This document shows positions 6,261 through 14,457 of a stretch of 19,026 nt of DNA, one piece after another. The notes beneath the pieces were generated by a model. That model had not been told where the DNA came from. It did not search any database and saw nothing but the letters and a program-made list of their open reading frames with translations. The position numbers and the translations under genes are program-made. This stretch comes from an uncultured Bacillota bacterium (GTDB lineage Bacteria > Bacillota > Dehalobacteriia > UBA4068): assembly GCA_934271085.1 (NCBI GenBank), contig CAKQQU010000028.1:1-19026 (forward strand). The letters are read 5' to 3'. Position 1 is the first letter of the stretch; every line of letters starts with the position of its first letter.

Positions 6261-6289
6261 GTGACAATACTATAGATTTTTGCTATAAT
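6261..6289 (+). promoter_or_regulatory. Promoter of the LysR-yqeC operon
   Basis: GTGACA at 6261-6266 (one mismatch to TTGACA), a 17-base spacer and a perfect TATAAT at 6284-6289, about 28 bases before the LysR ATG. Confidence 0.75.
6271..6287. promoter_or_regulatory. LysR-type regulator box
   Basis: TATAG-N7-CTATA is a perfect palindrome containing the T-N11-A pattern of LysR-type binding sites. It covers the spacer and part of the -10 of the LysR promoter, a position expected for autorepression, and lies close enough to the selD -35 to affect that promoter too. Confidence 0.6.
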
Positions 6290-6317
6290 ACAAGCTAAGA
6301 AAAGTACGGAGGTATTT

Positions 6318-7217
6318 ATGGACTTTCGTCAATTAGAAGTATTCGTGGCAGTAGTTGATCTTTCCAGCTTTTCCAAAGCCGGTGAGAAGCTGTATCTCAG
6401 CCAGCCTACGGTCAGCGCTCATATAATAGCCCTGGAAAAAGAACTGGATGTGCCGCTTATAATCCGCAACACCAGAGAAATATATCCTTCCGAGGAAGGG
6501 CAAAAGCTTTATGATTATGCTATACGCCTGCTCAGATTAAGAGATGAGGCGCTTGAGCAGATATGCGCCCATGGGCAGACTCTTCACGGCGTTATCGACA
6601 TAGCCGCCTCCACCATACCTGCCAAGCATCTGCTGCCTGGTCTTATATCCGGATTCCGGGAAAGTAATCCGGGTATAACCTTTAATATCATACCCTGCGA
6701 CAGCTCCCGGGTCGGCAATATGCTGGCGGAAGGAAAGGCCAAGATCGGGTTCAGCGGCGCTGTTATCAACAGCGAGCTTTGCCGTCATTATCCTATCGCC
6801 AAGGATCAACTTGTGCTGATAACCCCCAATAACCAGCGCTTTCAGCAGATAATATCCGGTAATGACGCCTTTGACAAACTGATGAAAGAACCATTTATCA
6901 TGCGTCCGGTAGGCTCCGGCACCCGCTATGAATTCGAGCAATACCTGCAGCGGCGGAAATATAACGAGCCAATCAATATAGCCGCGGAAATGGCCGATAC
7001 GGAAGCTATCAAGAATTCCGTGGAGGCAGGCATGGGCGTGGCGGTAATCTCCGAACGGGCGGCTGAAGACGCGGTGCGCTTCGGTCTGCTGCTGAGCTAT
7101 CCCCTGCCTGAAGGAGGCGAGCGCTCCCTGTACCTGATCAACCGTAAAAAGGACCGCCTGTCAGAGCGTGAACGTATTTTCTGCTCCTATGTGCTCAGTC
7201 ATGCCAATAAGCTGTAA
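6318..7217 (+). CDS. LysR-family regulator, selenium-metabolism type
   Basis: A 299-residue LysR-type regulator of normal length. The winged helix-turn-helix at residues 1-60 (FSKAGEKLYLSQPTVSAHI) is followed by a linker helix and a substrate-binding-like effector domain (about 90-290). The N-terminus closely resembles the LysR subgroup annotated as selenium-metabolism-associated, and its position between selD and yqeC supports this. GGAGG lies six bases before the ATG. A LysR box overlaps its own promoter. The effector (a selenium compound or a hydroxylase substrate such as a purine) is unknown. yqeC follows 11 bases downstream and is cotranscribed. Confidence 0.9.
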   Translation: MDFRQLEVFVAVVDLSSFSKAGEKLYLSQPTVSAHIIALEKELDVPLIIRNTREIYPSEEGQKLYDYAIRLLRLRDEALEQICAHGQTLHGVIDIAASTIPAKHLLPGLISGFRESNPGITFNIIPCDSSRVGNMLAEGKAKIGFSGAVINSELCRHYPIAKDQLVLITPNNQRFQQIISGNDAFDKLMKEPFIMRPVGSGTRYEFEQYLQRRKYNEPINIAAEMADTEAIKNSVEAGMGVAVISERAAEDAVRFGLLLSYPLPEGGERSLYLINRKKDRLSERERIFCSYVLSHANKL

Positions 7218-7228
7218 AGGAAGCCATA

Positions 7229-7924
7229 ATGTTTTTGGAAGCTCTTGAAATATCCCCGGAAATACCAAACACCATTGCAATATGCGGCGCCGGCGGCAAA
7301 ACCACGCTTATGCATACTCTGGCAAGGGAAGCCGCAGCCAGAGGGATCAGCAGCGCTATCTATACCACTACCCATATCATGAGGCCTGACTCCGCAGATA
7401 TTGTCTGCTGCAGCGGCATACCGGGAGATACTGAGGCAAGCGCCCTGGAGCGTGGTATGATTATCGCTCCGGGAGAGCTGCTTGAGGACGGCCGCTGGGG
7501 ACAACCCCATAAAGAATGTCTTGACTGGCTTTCAGAGCACTGCAAGTTTATCGCGGTGGAAGCAGACGGCAGCAAAAGATTGCCCCTGAAATACCCGGCA
7601 GCCTGGGAACCTGTTATACCGGAGGCAACCGGTAAAACTATTGTGGTATGCGGACTGTCTTGCCTGGATAAACCCCTCAGCCAGATCTGTCATCGCTGGG
7701 AACTTGCCAAAAGCCAACAGGGGTTTAACTATGATACAGCCAGTGAAGAGGCTGTTGCCCATATTCTGGCTGCAGGTTATGGCCAATACCGTCCCACTAT
7801 CCTGCTGAACCAGGCGGATGAGCCGTCTGTGCAGAATCGTGCCTGCCGCATAAGGGATCTGCTGGCCGCCAAAGGCATTAAAAAAACAGTTATAGCCAGC
7901 CTGCACAAAGGACTGGTACTATAA
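7229..7924 (+). CDS. yqeC: Selenium-dependent hydroxylase accessory protein YqeC
   Basis: A 231-residue P-loop protein. The Walker A motif GAGGKTT is at 20-26, TTTHI lies about residue 47, the family signature EADGSKRLPLKYPA is near 110-123, and LLNQAD near the C-terminus resembles a nucleotide-base recognition motif. This is the YqeC family, known by association with selenium-dependent molybdenum hydroxylases (xanthine dehydrogenase-like enzymes carrying a non-selenocysteine selenium) and thought to help build or insert that cofactor. The hydroxylase itself is not in the window. The ribosome binding site AAAGGAAG overlaps the end of the LysR gene. It is the last gene of the two-gene operon. 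Confidence 0.9.
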   Translation: MFLEALEISPEIPNTIAICGAGGKTTLMHTLAREAAARGISSAIYTTTHIMRPDSADIVCCSGIPGDTEASALERGMIIAPGELLEDGRWGQPHKECLDWLSEHCKFIAVEADGSKRLPLKYPAAWEPVIPEATGKTIVVCGLSCLDKPLSQICHRWELAKSQQGFNYDTASEEAVAHILAAGYGQYRPTILLNQADEPSVQNRACRIRDLLAAKGIKKTVIASLHKGLVL

Positions 7925-7956
7925 AAAACCGGACGCCCTAAAAGCGTCCGTTTTTT
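7923..7956. terminator. Bidirectional terminator after yqeC
   Basis: CGGACGC (7930-7936) pairs with GCGTCCG (7944-7950) around seven bases, flanked by six A on the left and six T on the right. It separates the convergent yqeC and ahcY genes. Confidence 0.9.
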
Positions 7957-7962
7957 ATACTA

Positions 7963-9204
7963 TCAACCTTCACCGTTAAGATATGCTTCCTGTTGGGGGG
8001 TAAGACGGTCTATGGAAACTCCCAAAGAGCTAAGTTTCAGGGCAGCTATTTCCTGATCTATGTGCCGCGGTACCTGATAAAGCCCCGGAGCCAAATTGCC
8101 TGCTTCTCCTGCCAGATACTCCAAAGTCCTGGCCTGTATGGCAAAGCTCATATCCATAATTTCCGCAGGATGCCCCATACCTGCGGCCAGATTGACCAGC
8201 CTGCCCTCGGCCAGCAGATTAAGTATCCGGCCATCTGCAAGCTGATAACCGGTTATGGAAGGTTTTCGCTCCCATATTTTTTCAGCTATATCAGCCAGAT
8301 CCCGCTTATTGACCTCGCAATCAAAATGTCCTGCATTAGCCAGCATGGCCCCGTCTTTCATCAAAAGCATGTGCTCTTTGGTAATGACATCCCGGCAACC
8401 GGTAACGCTGATAAAAAGATCTCCCAAAGAAGCCGCCTGGATCATGGGCATGACCTGAAAACCATCCATAACAGCCTCGATAGCCTTTACCGGATCCACT
8501 TCCGTTACGATGACCCGGGCGCCCATGCCTTTTGCCCTCATGGCCACACCTTTGCCGCACCAGCCGTAACCGGCTACCACCACGACCCGGGAAGCCACAG
8601 TCAAATTGGTAACAGCCATAATGGCAGTAAGGGCTGACTGCCCTGTGCCATATCTGTTATCAAAAAGATGCTTGCAGTCGGCATCGTTCACAGCAACCAT
8701 AGGGAAATCAAGCCTGCCCCTGTTTGCTCTGGCTTTCAGCCGCAGTATACCGGTAGTTGTTTCCTCGCAACCGCCTCTGATCCTGTCTGCCAGCTTCTTA
8801 TCATCTCCGTGGAGCAGGCTGACAAAATCTCCACCATCATCCAGAATAAGATGAGGATGACAGGCAAGAGCAGCTTTCAATCCAGCCAGGTACTGCTGCT
8901 CATCAGCGCCGTGAACAGCGTTTACATCAAAGCCTCTGGCTACCAGAGCAGCAGCGATATCATCCTGGGTAGAAAGGGGATTGGAACCGGTAATATGCAC
9001 ATTGGCCCCGCCCTCAGCCAGCACAATAGCCAGATAAGCGGTCTTGGCCTCCAGATGGATACTGATGGCGATATCCAGGCCGGTAAAAGGCTTATGCTTT
9101 TGAAAATCATCCTTTATGGAATTCAGCAAGGGCATATATGAAGCTACCCATTGTATTTTATCTTCTCCTGAAGGAGCCAGCGCCGGATTTGCTATTTTGG
9201 TCAT
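7963..9204 (-). CDS. ahcY: Adenosylhomocysteinase (S-adenosylhomocysteine hydrolase)
   Basis: A 413-residue cytoplasmic enzyme that splits S-adenosylhomocysteine into adenosine and homocysteine with bound NAD, clearing the product of SAM-dependent methylation. Substrate-domain motifs SIHLEAKTAYLA (48-59) and TGSNPLSTQDD (72-82) are present, with Lys178 and Asp182 in NDADCKHLFDNRYGTG. The NAD-binding loop GYGWCGKG is at 212-219 and the acidic end of the next strand is TEVDP. The C-terminus ends about where the shorter thermophile/archaeal-like form does (about 410 residues rather than about 470). AAAGGA lies about nine bases before the ATG. It is a single gene between the terminators at 7923 and 9349. 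Confidence 0.95.
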   Translation of the reverse strand: MTKIANPALAPSGEDKIQWVASYMPLLNSIKDDFQKHKPFTGLDIAISIHLEAKTAYLAIVLAEGGANVHITGSNPLSTQDDIAAALVARGFDVNAVHGADEQQYLAGLKAALACHPHLILDDGGDFVSLLHGDDKKLADRIRGGCEETTTGILRLKARANRGRLDFPMVAVNDADCKHLFDNRYGTGQSALTAIMAVTNLTVASRVVVVAGYGWCGKGVAMRAKGMGARVIVTEVDPVKAIEAVMDGFQVMPMIQAASLGDLFISVTGCRDVITKEHMLLMKDGAMLANAGHFDCEVNKRDLADIAEKIWERKPSITGYQLADGRILNLLAEGRLVNLAAGMGHPAEIMDMSFAIQARTLEYLAGEAGNLAPGLYQVPRHIDQEIAALKLSSLGVSIDRLTPQQEAYLNGEG

Positions 9205-9230
9205 TTTATTTGTCCTTTATCTATTCTGTT

Positions 9231-9260
9231 ATTTTAATAAAAGCGGTCATGATTTTGTAA
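9231..9260 (-). promoter_or_regulatory. Possible ahcY promoter
   Basis: On the minus strand, TTACAA (9255-9260), an 18-base spacer and TAAAAT (9231-9236), placing the start about 20 bases before the ATG. The -35 is poor. No S-adenosylhomocysteine riboswitch is recognised in the region 9205-9348. Confidence 0.4.
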
Positions 9261-9261
9261 T

Positions 9262-9324
9262 AATTCCCCTGCAGACAAAAAAATCCTGCAAGCGACGGCG
9301 CTCATTTGCCAATTCCCTGCAGAC
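9262..9324 (-). repeat. Direct repeats flanking a hairpin with T-run upstream of ahcY
   Basis: On the minus strand GTCTGCAGGG(G)AATT occurs at 9324-9311 and again at 9276-9262. Between them AGCG/CGCT with CTGCA/TGCAG can form a bulged hairpin followed within two bases by seven T. The layout suggests either an attenuator in a longer ahcY leader or a duplicated binding site. Confidence 0.35.
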
Positions 9325-9348
9325 GCTGACTCCTGATCCATAATAAAT

Positions 9349-9390
9349 AATACCGGCCGCAAGCAACAGCATAAGCTTACGGCCGGTATT
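9349..9390 (-). terminator. Terminator of trpB2
   Basis: An 11-bp perfect stem (9349-9359 with 9380-9390, AATACCGGCCG/CGGCCGGTATT) with an inner AAGC/GCTT pairing in the loop. On the minus strand it is followed by ATTTATTA, 24 bases after the trpB2 stop codon. The T-tract is weak but the stem is strong. Confidence 0.75.
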
Positions 9391-9414
9391 AATTTAAAAA
9401 GAGTACCTATATTT

Positions 9415-10782
9415 TTATTTAACAACAGGCAGGCTAAGGAAGCTTTGCTGCAGCTGCTCATCTGTAGGCACATAATCGTCCATAATCCCGTCGTTAAATT
9501 TTTCATAGGCTACCATATCAAAATAACCGGTTCCGGTAAGGCCAAAAACTATGGTCTTCTCCTCGCCGGTTTCCCGGCATTTCTGAGCTTCATCAATAGC
9601 AGCCTTAATGGCATGGGCAGATTCAGGGGCAGGAAGTATTCCCTCTATGCGGGCAAATTTTTCCGCTGCGCGGAAAACGTCTGTCTGCAAAGCAGAAACA
9701 GCCTCCATCAGTCCGTCAGCATACAACTGGGAAAGGATAGGGCTCATGCCGTGATAGCGAAGTCCGCCGGCATGATTGGGCGCCGGGATAAAACCGCTGC
9801 CCAATGTATACATTTTGGCCAGCGGGCAAACCATGCCGGTATCGCAGAAATCATAGGCATATTTCCCCCTGGTAAAACTGGGGCAGGATGCGGGCTCTAC
9901 CGCAATTATCCTGTAATTTGCCTTACCCTTGATCTTATCTCTCATAAAGGGCGCGATCAATCCACCAAGATTGGATCCGCCGCCGGCGCAGCCTATGATT
10001 ATATCCGGTTTGATATCATATTTCTTCAGGGCCGCTTCTGTTTCCAGACCAATAATGCTCTGGTGGAGCAATACCTGGTTAAGCACGCTGCCAAGCACAT
10101 AGCGATATCCGGGAGTGGAAGTCGCCGCCTCAACGGCTTCGGAAATAGCGCATCCCAAACTGCCGGTAGTTCCCGGATGCTCTTCCAATATCTTTCTGCC
10201 TACCGCGGTAGTCATGGAAGGAGAAGGAGTAACATTAGCGCCGTATGTCCTCATAACTTCCCGGCGGAAAGGCTTCTGCTCATAAGATACTTTTACCATA
10301 TATACTTTGCAGTCAAGGCCGAAATAAGAGCATGCCATGGAAAGCGCTGTCCCCCACTGGCCGGCGCCCGTTTCCGTAGTAACGCCTTTCAGCCCTTGTT
10401 TTTTGGCATAATAAGCCTGGACAATTGCTGAATTAAGTTTATGGGATCCGCTGGTATTATTACCCTCAAATTTATAATAAATTTTTGCCGGCGTATCCAA
10501 AGCCTTTTCCAGGCAATATGCCCTTACAAGGGGAGAAGGGCGATACATTTTATAAAAATCAAAAACCTCATCGGGAATAGGAAAATACGGCGTATCATCG
10601 TCAAGCTCCTGCCTGATCAGTTCGTCACAGAATACGGCAGACAGTTCCTCTGCCCTGACGGGCTGCAGAGTCCCCGGATTCAAAAGCGGCGCAGGCTTGT
10701 TGTTCATATCTGCGCGCAGATTATACCATGCTTTAGGCAGCTCGTTTTCCTGGAGATAAATTTTATAAGGTATATTACTCAT
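9415..10782 (-). CDS. trpB: TrpB2-type tryptophan synthase beta chain
   Basis: A 455-residue PLP enzyme that joins indole and serine to make tryptophan. The PLP lysine is Lys115 in GSHKLNSA, the substrate loop is TETGAGQWG (136-144), and the phosphate-binding loop GCAGGGSNLGG is at 264-274. Length and sequence fit the TrpB2 group rather than the TrpA-partnered TrpB1 (about 400 residues), and no trpA is near. TrpB2 enzymes are thought to salvage free indole or to work with an unlinked TrpA. I chose the ATG at 10782, with AAAGGA nine bases upstream, over the ATG at 10863, whose extra 27 residues overlap a leader-like ORF. It follows pheA by 209 bases and precedes a terminator. Confidence 0.93.
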   Translation of the reverse strand: MSNIPYKIYLQENELPKAWYNLRADMNNKPAPLLNPGTLQPVRAEELSAVFCDELIRQELDDDTPYFPIPDEVFDFYKMYRPSPLVRAYCLEKALDTPAKIYYKFEGNNTSGSHKLNSAIVQAYYAKKQGLKGVTTETGAGQWGTALSMACSYFGLDCKVYMVKVSYEQKPFRREVMRTYGANVTPSPSMTTAVGRKILEEHPGTTGSLGCAISEAVEAATSTPGYRYVLGSVLNQVLLHQSIIGLETEAALKKYDIKPDIIIGCAGGGSNLGGLIAPFMRDKIKGKANYRIIAVEPASCPSFTRGKYAYDFCDTGMVCPLAKMYTLGSGFIPAPNHAGGLRYHGMSPILSQLYADGLMEAVSALQTDVFRAAEKFARIEGILPAPESAHAIKAAIDEAQKCRETGEEKTIVFGLTGTGYFDMVAYEKFNDGIMDDYVPTDEQLQQSFLSLPVVK

Positions 10783-10787
10783 AATGA

Positions 10788-10883
10788 TTATCCTTTCTTC
10801 TTGTGGCTTCTTCTTATGGTTGGGTTGGAAAACAGTTCTGCTGTTCGGCGCCCGCGGCGCCATCTTCTGGTATAAATATTCAT
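10788..10883 (-). CDS. Possible 31-codon leader ORF before trpB2
   Basis: On the minus strand an ATG at 10883 with AAGGA about nine bases upstream opens a 31-codon frame: MNIYTRRWRRGRRTAEL followed by a Lys/Arg-rich tail. It ends at 10788, five bases before the trpB2 ATG, and its last codons form the trpB2 ribosome binding site. It holds a single Trp codon, followed at once by a perfect GC-rich hairpin (10847-10861, GGCGCC/GGCGCC, 3-base loop). Translation of this ORF could open the trpB2 start or sense Trp (or Arg) supply. It lacks tandem Trp codons and a clear terminator, so it may be chance. Confidence 0.3.
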   Translation of the reverse strand: MNIYTRRWRRGRRTAELFSNPTIRRSHKKKG

Positions 10884-10991
10884 ATCGTTCTGTCCTTAAA
10901 AATTTTTATTCAACGGTCAGTCCCGGGCTGAAATATAAATCTCAGTTCCCGATAAAGCGGAGACCGGTTTGGCAACGGAAACTTTTTGCTA

Positions 10992-12140
10992 TCAAATAAT
11001 CTCACTGTAACTGCCCAAATAGCTGAAACTTTCGCAGGCATCGGGCAATTCGCCTATAAGCTGTTGGAGTTTCGGCGAATATACGGGAGCGTCAATATCA
11101 AAATAGAACATGAACTCAAATTCCCTGTTGGAAAGAGGTCGGCTTTCCAGTTTGTTAAGGTTTATACCCGCTGCGTATAATCTTGCCAGCAGTTTGTAAA
11201 GCGCGCCCGGTTTATGGGGCAATGTCAGCATAAGACTGGTCCTGTCAGCGCCGGGATATATCTCCAGATCCTTGGATATGCAGATAAAACGGGTATAATT
11301 ATTATCCTTATCCTGCACAGAGGCTTTAAGGCATTCCAGACCATAATACTTAATGCATGGCCAGGAAGCCAGCGCTGCAATATCTTTTCTGTCTGATTCA
11401 GCCACCATCTTGGCTGCAGCCGCTGTGTTCTCGCAGGGAATTATCTTAACATTATCCAAAGAATGGAGGAATGCGGCGCACTGACTGATAGCCTGCTCAT
11501 GGGAATATATCTCGCGTATTTCCGAAATCTTGGTTCCCGGTTTGGCCAGCAGGTTATGGTCTATTTTCAGACGGACGCTCCTGACTATACTGAATTTGTG
11601 ATGCATCATCAAATCATAAACAGAATTGACCGACCCGGCCCCGCTATTCTCCACCGGGATGACGCCGTAGCGGCAAAGTCCCTTTTCTATAGCGGTAAAC
11701 ACAGCGTCGAAGCTTGAGAAAAACATGATATTGGCATTATGAAAAAGCTTATCGCAGGCTATCTGGGAATTTGATCCGTCAACCCCCTGGCAGGCAACAC
11801 TGGCGAATTCGGGAAACAGTTTTTCCGTTTTTTTCACAGCATTTTTGATTTTATAGGTAAGATCCGTATCAGTACCGATAAGCCTGTTCTGATAACTGCG
11901 GCTCAGTTCAAACAGCATCGAATACAGCAAAGGAGTATAGTCCTTTATCTCATCAGGAGATTGCTCTGTTACAGCTATCAGCTTTTCTCTTTCCCTTTTG
12001 GGATCAAATACAGGAATATTGTTTTCCTTTTTATACCCGGCGATCTCTGCCGATATTGCCATCCGCTGGGCAAATAAGTTTACCAACTGCTGATCTATAT
12101 CGTCTATCTTTGATCTGTAATACTTGCTATCCACGATCAT
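10992..12140 (-). CDS. pheA: Bifunctional chorismate mutase / prephenate dehydratase (P-protein)
   Basis: A 382-residue fusion. Residues 1-90 are an AroQ-type chorismate mutase (helical; RSKIDDIDQQLVNLFAQRM and the FDPKRE motif). About 110-285 is the prephenate dehydratase domain, with PVENSGAGSVNSVYDL and the catalytic NYTRF motif. About 295-375 is an ACT domain with KPGAL and ESRP, the phenylalanine-binding feedback site. It turns chorismate into phenylpyruvate. The dehydratase start (VACQGVDGSNSQIA) is slightly diverged from the usual FQGxxGAYSxxA. Its start overlaps the aroC stop by one base (TAATG). It is the last gene of the contiguous aro block. Confidence 0.95.
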   Translation of the reverse strand: MIVDSKYYRSKIDDIDQQLVNLFAQRMAISAEIAGYKKENNIPVFDPKREREKLIAVTEQSPDEIKDYTPLLYSMLFELSRSYQNRLIGTDTDLTYKIKNAVKKTEKLFPEFASVACQGVDGSNSQIACDKLFHNANIMFFSSFDAVFTAIEKGLCRYGVIPVENSGAGSVNSVYDLMMHHKFSIVRSVRLKIDHNLLAKPGTKISEIREIYSHEQAISQCAAFLHSLDNVKIIPCENTAAAAKMVAESDRKDIAALASWPCIKYYGLECLKASVQDKDNNYTRFICISKDLEIYPGADRTSLMLTLPHKPGALYKLLARLYAAGINLNKLESRPLSNREFEFMFYFDIDAPVYSPKLQQLIGELPDACESFSYLGSYSEII

Positions 12141-13207
12141 TACCTCGCTTTTTTTTGCCCCAACAACGCGTCATATACGGCAACAGCGGCAGCAGCCTCC
12201 ACACAGGGTACGGCTCTGGGAACGATGCAGGGATCATGCCTGCCCGATACGATGATATCTGTTTCCCTGCCCTCTTTAAGATCAACGCTCCGCTGCTTCT
12301 TACTGATGGAAGGAGTGGGCTTTAACGCTACCCGGTAAACCAGAGGCATTCCGTCGGTAATACCTCCCAATATCCCGCCGCAGTTATTAGTCGCCGTTTT
12401 TATCTCGCCATCCCTGATACAGAAGGCGTCGTTATTCTCGCTGCCGGTCATCCGGGCTGCTGTAAAACCGGCCCCGAATTCTATGCCCTTTACTGCGGGT
12501 ATACCAAAAACGATCCCGGCGATTCTGTTCTCCATTCCGTCAAAGACAGGATCGCCCAGCCCCGGGGGAACACCGTTGACAACGCACTCAATAATACCTC
12601 CTACAGAATCCCCTTCCGCCTTTTTGGCGGCAATAAGCTCTTTCATCTTTTTCCCCTGCATATCATCGACAACAGGAAAATCTTTACCGGAAGTAGGCAA
12701 AACCAGTTCTCCCCGGTCGGAAACATCGCCTATGGAAGCAATACGGGAAATGATGCTTATGCCCTCCCCGGCAAGAAGCTGCAGGCATATACCTCCGGCA
12801 ATACATAATGGAGCAGTCAATCTCCCGGAAAAATGGCCGCCTCCCGCATAATCCTGGGCTCCGCCATATTTGATCTGCGCCGTATAATCCGCGTGTCCCG
12901 GGCGGGGTATGTTTTTAAAGGATGCATAATCCCCGGATCTGGCGTCTGTGTTGCGAATGATCGCAGTCAGCGGAGCACCGCAGGTGGTTTCCCCCACCAC
13001 ACCGCAAATAAACTCAGGTATATCTGCCTCTGCGCGGGCTGTGGAATACTCGTTTTTGCCGGGAGCACGCCGGGCAAGGAAGCGTAAAAGCTCCGCAAAA
13101 TCTATTTTTCTCCCTGCCGGCAAACCTTCCAGGGTCATTCCTATGGCAGGCGAATGGGATTGTCCAAAAATAGTCAGCCTTATGTTCTCTCCGTAACTAC
13201 TGCTCAT
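12140..13207 (-). CDS. aroC: Chorismate synthase
   Basis: A 355-residue enzyme catalysing the last shikimate-pathway step: loss of phosphate from EPSP to give chorismate, needing reduced FMN. Signatures are GQSHSPAIG (15-23, with the active-site His18), RRAPGKN (46-52) and RPGHADYT, as well as a C-terminal GRHDPC block. Length is normal. The ATG overlaps the aroA stop by four bases (ATGA), and its stop overlaps the pheA start by one base. Confidence 0.97.
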   Translation of the reverse strand: MSSSYGENIRLTIFGQSHSPAIGMTLEGLPAGRKIDFAELLRFLARRAPGKNEYSTARAEADIPEFICGVVGETTCGAPLTAIIRNTDARSGDYASFKNIPRPGHADYTAQIKYGGAQDYAGGGHFSGRLTAPLCIAGGICLQLLAGEGISIISRIASIGDVSDRGELVLPTSGKDFPVVDDMQGKKMKELIAAKKAEGDSVGGIIECVVNGVPPGLGDPVFDGMENRIAGIVFGIPAVKGIEFGAGFTAARMTGSENNDAFCIRDGEIKTATNNCGGILGGITDGMPLVYRVALKPTPSISKKQRSVDLKEGRETDIIVSGRHDPCIVPRAVPCVEAAAAVAVYDALLGQKKAR

Positions 13208-14457
13208 CCATTTATCTCCATCTTTTCCAAATCTTCCCAGAAACCGGGATAAGATTTTTCAGTGCACTCGGCACCGTCAACAGTAACATCATTTTCACAG
13301 ATTCCTGCGGCAACAGCCGCCGACATGGCAATGCGGTGATCATTAAAGGAATCTGTCTTTCCTCCGGAAAGCCTCTGCTTGCCTTTGATAATCAAGCCAT
13401 CCGCAGTTTCTGTGATATCCGCTCCCAAAGAAGCCAGCATCAGGGCAGTGGTTCGCAGGCGGTCGGTTTCTTTAAAACGTAATCTTTCCCCGTTAATTAT
13501 CCTTGTTTCGCCTTCTGCTCCCGCTGCCAGAACGCATATTACCGGGATAAGATCAGGAATTCCCGAGGCATCCACGCAGCATCCTGAAAGCTTCCCCCGG
13601 CGTACGGTGATCTGTTCGCTGCCTGTTTCCACAACAGCCCCGAAATCGCGGAGAATAGGCAAAATCTGCTTATCCCCCTGCAATGAAGAAAGGGACATGC
13701 CTTTTACAGCGATACCCTTATCCGAAAAAGCGCCCATGCAAAGGAAAAATGCCGCGCTGGACCAATCCTGCTCCACTGTAAAAATACTTTCCGGGCAGTA
13801 ATGCTGACCGCCGTAAATATAATAACCGTTTGCTTTCTTTTCAAAGAGAATACCTGTCAAACGAAGGACGCTTTCAGTCATTGCAATATAATCCGCTGAC
13901 TCTGCCGCTCCGCTTATCTCCAAAGTACTGTCTCCCTTAAGAAGGGGCAGAGCCATCAACAGTCCGGAAATAAACTGTGAAGAAACATTACCTGCTATAG
14001 TATAGCTTCCGCTTTGCAGCTTACCGCAGCAAATCAGCAAATCATCCTGCCGGCTGATATCCATGCCATGTTCAGTCAAAGCTGCCGTTAAAGGCTCCAT
14101 GGGCCTCAGGGGAAGCCGCCCTTCCATATGAAACACGGCATTTTCCCCCAGCGCCCCTGCTACGGGAAGCAAAAACCGCAAAGTCGAACCGCTTTCCCTG
14201 CAAAACAAATGCTTTTCAGCCAATTCCGGGTCGCTGACCGGCCGGATAACAAGGGTATCGCCCTTTATGGCGATATGCGCGCCCAATGCATTCAGGCAGC
14301 TTATCGTTGCTGATATATCTTCAGATATTCCCCGGCAGATCAGGGTACTCTCCCTATGTGCCAGGGCGCTGCAGATCAATAACCGGTGTGCCTGGGATTT
14401 GGAAGCCGGTATCACCACGCTGCCGCTGCGGGTTCCGGCATGGATCAGGCGTTTCAT
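13204..14457 (-). CDS. aroA: 3-phosphoshikimate 1-carboxyvinyltransferase (EPSP synthase)
   Basis: A 417-residue enzyme that transfers enolpyruvyl from PEP to shikimate 3-phosphate. ASKSQAHR at 18-25 has the PEP-binding Lys20. RESGSTLRFL, KETDRLR and NDHRIAMSAAVA are the other active-site motifs. I chose the ATG at 14457, which overlaps the aroB stop as ATGA and has a GGGGG ribosome binding site, instead of the in-frame ATG at 14481, which would add eight residues and overlap aroB by 28 bases. It is translationally coupled on both sides. Confidence 0.95.
   Translation of the reverse strand: MKRLIHAGTRSGSVVIPASKSQAHRLLICSALAHRESTLICRGISEDISATISCLNALGAHIAIKGDTLVIRPVSDPELAEKHLFCRESGSTLRFLLPVAGALGENAVFHMEGRLPLRPMEPLTAALTEHGMDISRQDDLLICCGKLQSGSYTIAGNVSSQFISGLLMALPLLKGDSTLEISGAAESADYIAMTESVLRLTGILFEKKANGYYIYGGQHYCPESIFTVEQDWSSAAFFLCMGAFSDKGIAVKGMSLSSLQGDKQILPILRDFGAVVETGSEQITVRRGKLSGCCVDASGIPDLIPVICVLAAGAEGETRIINGERLRFKETDRLRTTALMLASLGADITETADGLIIKGKQRLSGGKTDSFNDHRIAMSAAVAAGICENDVTVDGAECTEKSYPGFWEDLEKMEING

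Noticed and set aside
9205..9348. S-adenosylhomocysteine or SAM riboswitch before ahcY
   Set aside because: The conserved core sequences I know for these riboswitches are not visible; only a direct repeat and a weak hairpin are present.
9445..10431. Long plus-strand frame opposite trpB2
   Set aside because: It is a shadow of the well-supported trpB2 gene, with no family motif or ribosome binding site.
10783..10863. 27-residue N-terminal extension of TrpB2
   Set aside because: There is no ribosome binding site at 10863, the extension is low-complexity and Arg/Pro/Lys-rich, and the ATG at 10782 has a good site and matches the family N-terminus.
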